From Oopsacas minuta (lineage: Eukaryota; Porifera; Hexactinellida; Lyssacinosida; Leucopsacidae): 64,000 bases of DNA. The translations under genes were made by a program, and so were the position numbers. The notes beneath the pieces were generated by a model, which was given only the letters and a program-made list of their open reading frames with translations, made no database searches and had not been told where the DNA came from. The stretch covers positions 62,001 to 126,000 of the forward strand of contig JAKMXF010000199.1 in NCBI GenBank assembly GCA_024704765.1, written 5' to 3'. This document shows, piece after piece, positions 63,005 through 64,000 of the stretch; positions within the stretch are counted from its first letter, which is position 1, and every line of letters starts with the position of its first letter.

Positions 63005-64000
63005 TATTGACGACTCTACCTTAACTACGTACCCATTTAAGCATCTCTCACCATACTAGGATCATTAGCTACCTTATCGCCGGAAAAACGCATGCGTAGA
63101 GTATTCAAGGGTTTGATAACTACCTAAAATCTGACCTGAGAAACTGCCTCCAGATATTGAATCATCCCTGTTATCCAGGTAGGCACAGCTAACAAGCTGT
63201 GTGAATTGTCAAAAACTCACGAAGGTTCGAATCTTCAGCCCAGACATCTACTCGCATGAATTACACCTACGAATAAGTGCTAATGCTAGTATCTACAACA
63301 TCTCGCCCGAAAACCAGCTTTTTCTAAAAGGCCCTGTAGGAAGATCAGGTTCCACAGGGCTGGATATCAATACCGTCCCAAATACATAGAAAACAAATTT
63401 ATCAATTCAGTTTCTCGTTGGACCTCAAAACGCACGAAACCTTTCACAAATTGACTAACATTCAGTGCGTATATCTGGACCTATATCAGATACTCTCACA
63501 GACCTATATACACCGTTCCGACCTTCAGATTCAAGCCCTTATCATACATCAGGAAATAATGAATTTACTTACCATTCACGCAATTCAGGAGCCGACCTTA
63601 TTGGGCCGATGATATCTTGTCTGCCCCTCTGTTTTACAGAAATCTTCAATATGACCTAGCAGAGATAATCAAAGTGAACTCTTACTATCACCAAGTGACT
63701 AACAGGAGGAAACATCTTCGGACCAGATATGGTGGATTAATCAGAGTCACCAGTAGAACTCTGTCCCAATTCTTCCTCAGAAGGTATTCAACAAATAGAA
63801 TCTGATGCATCACTGCAAAGCTGATGCCGCGATAGAGAAAGTCCAGGTAGAGGCCTTTGTTACCTGTACACTAGAGGAAACCAACTTCATATAAACCTTT
63901 TAGAACTACTCTCGGCATTCTTCGATCTCAATGTTTCGCTGACCAATTTGGAAACACAACTCAATAATCATATAGGCAAGACTGCAATGCCGTTCCTCAA

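Larger units (their letters stand above)
58729..64000. other. Right end: probable intron of the RERE-like gene and beyond
   Basis: 58729-60200 and 60256-61988 show no exon; 60640-60870 is a GC-rich patch, possibly a transposon tip (CAGGGGTGGTCC on the minus strand at ~60856). 61390-61590 is low-complexity with many AAGAAC/AACTT words. 63170-63830 is less AT-rich with overlapping short ORFs in several frames but no motif I recognise. Confidence 0.45.

Noticed and set aside
63223-63240. tRNA B-box-like GGTTCGAATC
   Set aside because: No acceptor stem, D arm or anticodon arm can be folded around it; the same word in repeat B also lacks a tRNA fold.

Overview
This is an AT-rich, repeat-laden window from an animal nuclear genome. 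The evidence for an animal is a spliced gene with a RERE/atrophin-type BAH domain, GT-AG introns of up to 14 kb, and a crowd of animal-type DNA transposons. The element mix (Ginger-like, hAT of the GTF2IRD2/ZBED kind, MULE with FLYWCH and RING, a RAG1-N-like zinc protein) points to an invertebrate, probably aquatic. I cannot name the phylum. I saw no rRNA, convincing tRNA, CRISPR array or prokaryotic operon.

Two host genes are visible. (1) A minus-strand gene starts with a signal-peptide exon at 42590 and runs leftward through at least five exons (42590-42384, 32369-32129, 26058-25734, 19768-19429, 4974-4750). All junctions keep frame and join into one 446-codon open reading frame of tandem beta-sandwich-like repeats. 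The gene probably continues past 4750. Its four complete introns (10.0, 6.1, 6.0 and 14.5 kb) hold most of the transposons in the window. (2) A plus-strand gene begins near 57161. Its two exons (57161-57571 and 58378-58728) together encode a BAH domain closest to RERE; later exons were not found before 64000.

Layout. 0-4.7 kb: palindromic and hAT-type MITEs plus a foldback repeat. 4.7-19.4 kb (intron 4): MITEs, a possible orphan exon at 8.2 kb, and a LINE fragment split by a hAT copy with an 8-bp TSD. 19.8-25.7 kb (intron 3): a hAT MITE, a MULE with FLYWCH and RING remnants, and a tandem-repeat element. 26.1-32.1 kb (intron 2): a 394-bp trinucleotide tract, then a mariner interrupted by a hAT, both with their TSDs. 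32.4-42.4 kb (intron 1): a small hAT derivative, a nearly intact Tc1 element and a broken RAG1-N-like gene. 42.6-57.1 kb (intergenic): two MITEs, an apparently intact Ginger-like transposon with a one-intron gene encoding integrase plus OTU protease (46117-48982, TSD CCGG), a BED-hAT remnant and a decayed MULE. 57.1-64 kb: the RERE-like gene, a MITE in its intron, a 690-bp long-TIR element and several perfect or near-perfect hairpins.

The most interesting object is the Ginger-like element: both TIRs, the TSD, the catalytic residues of both enzymes and a clean splice pattern are all present. Next are the 38-kb repeat-protein gene and the MULE whose terminal motif has expanded into a minisatellite. 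Everything was read by eye; family names rest on motif recognition, not on searches.
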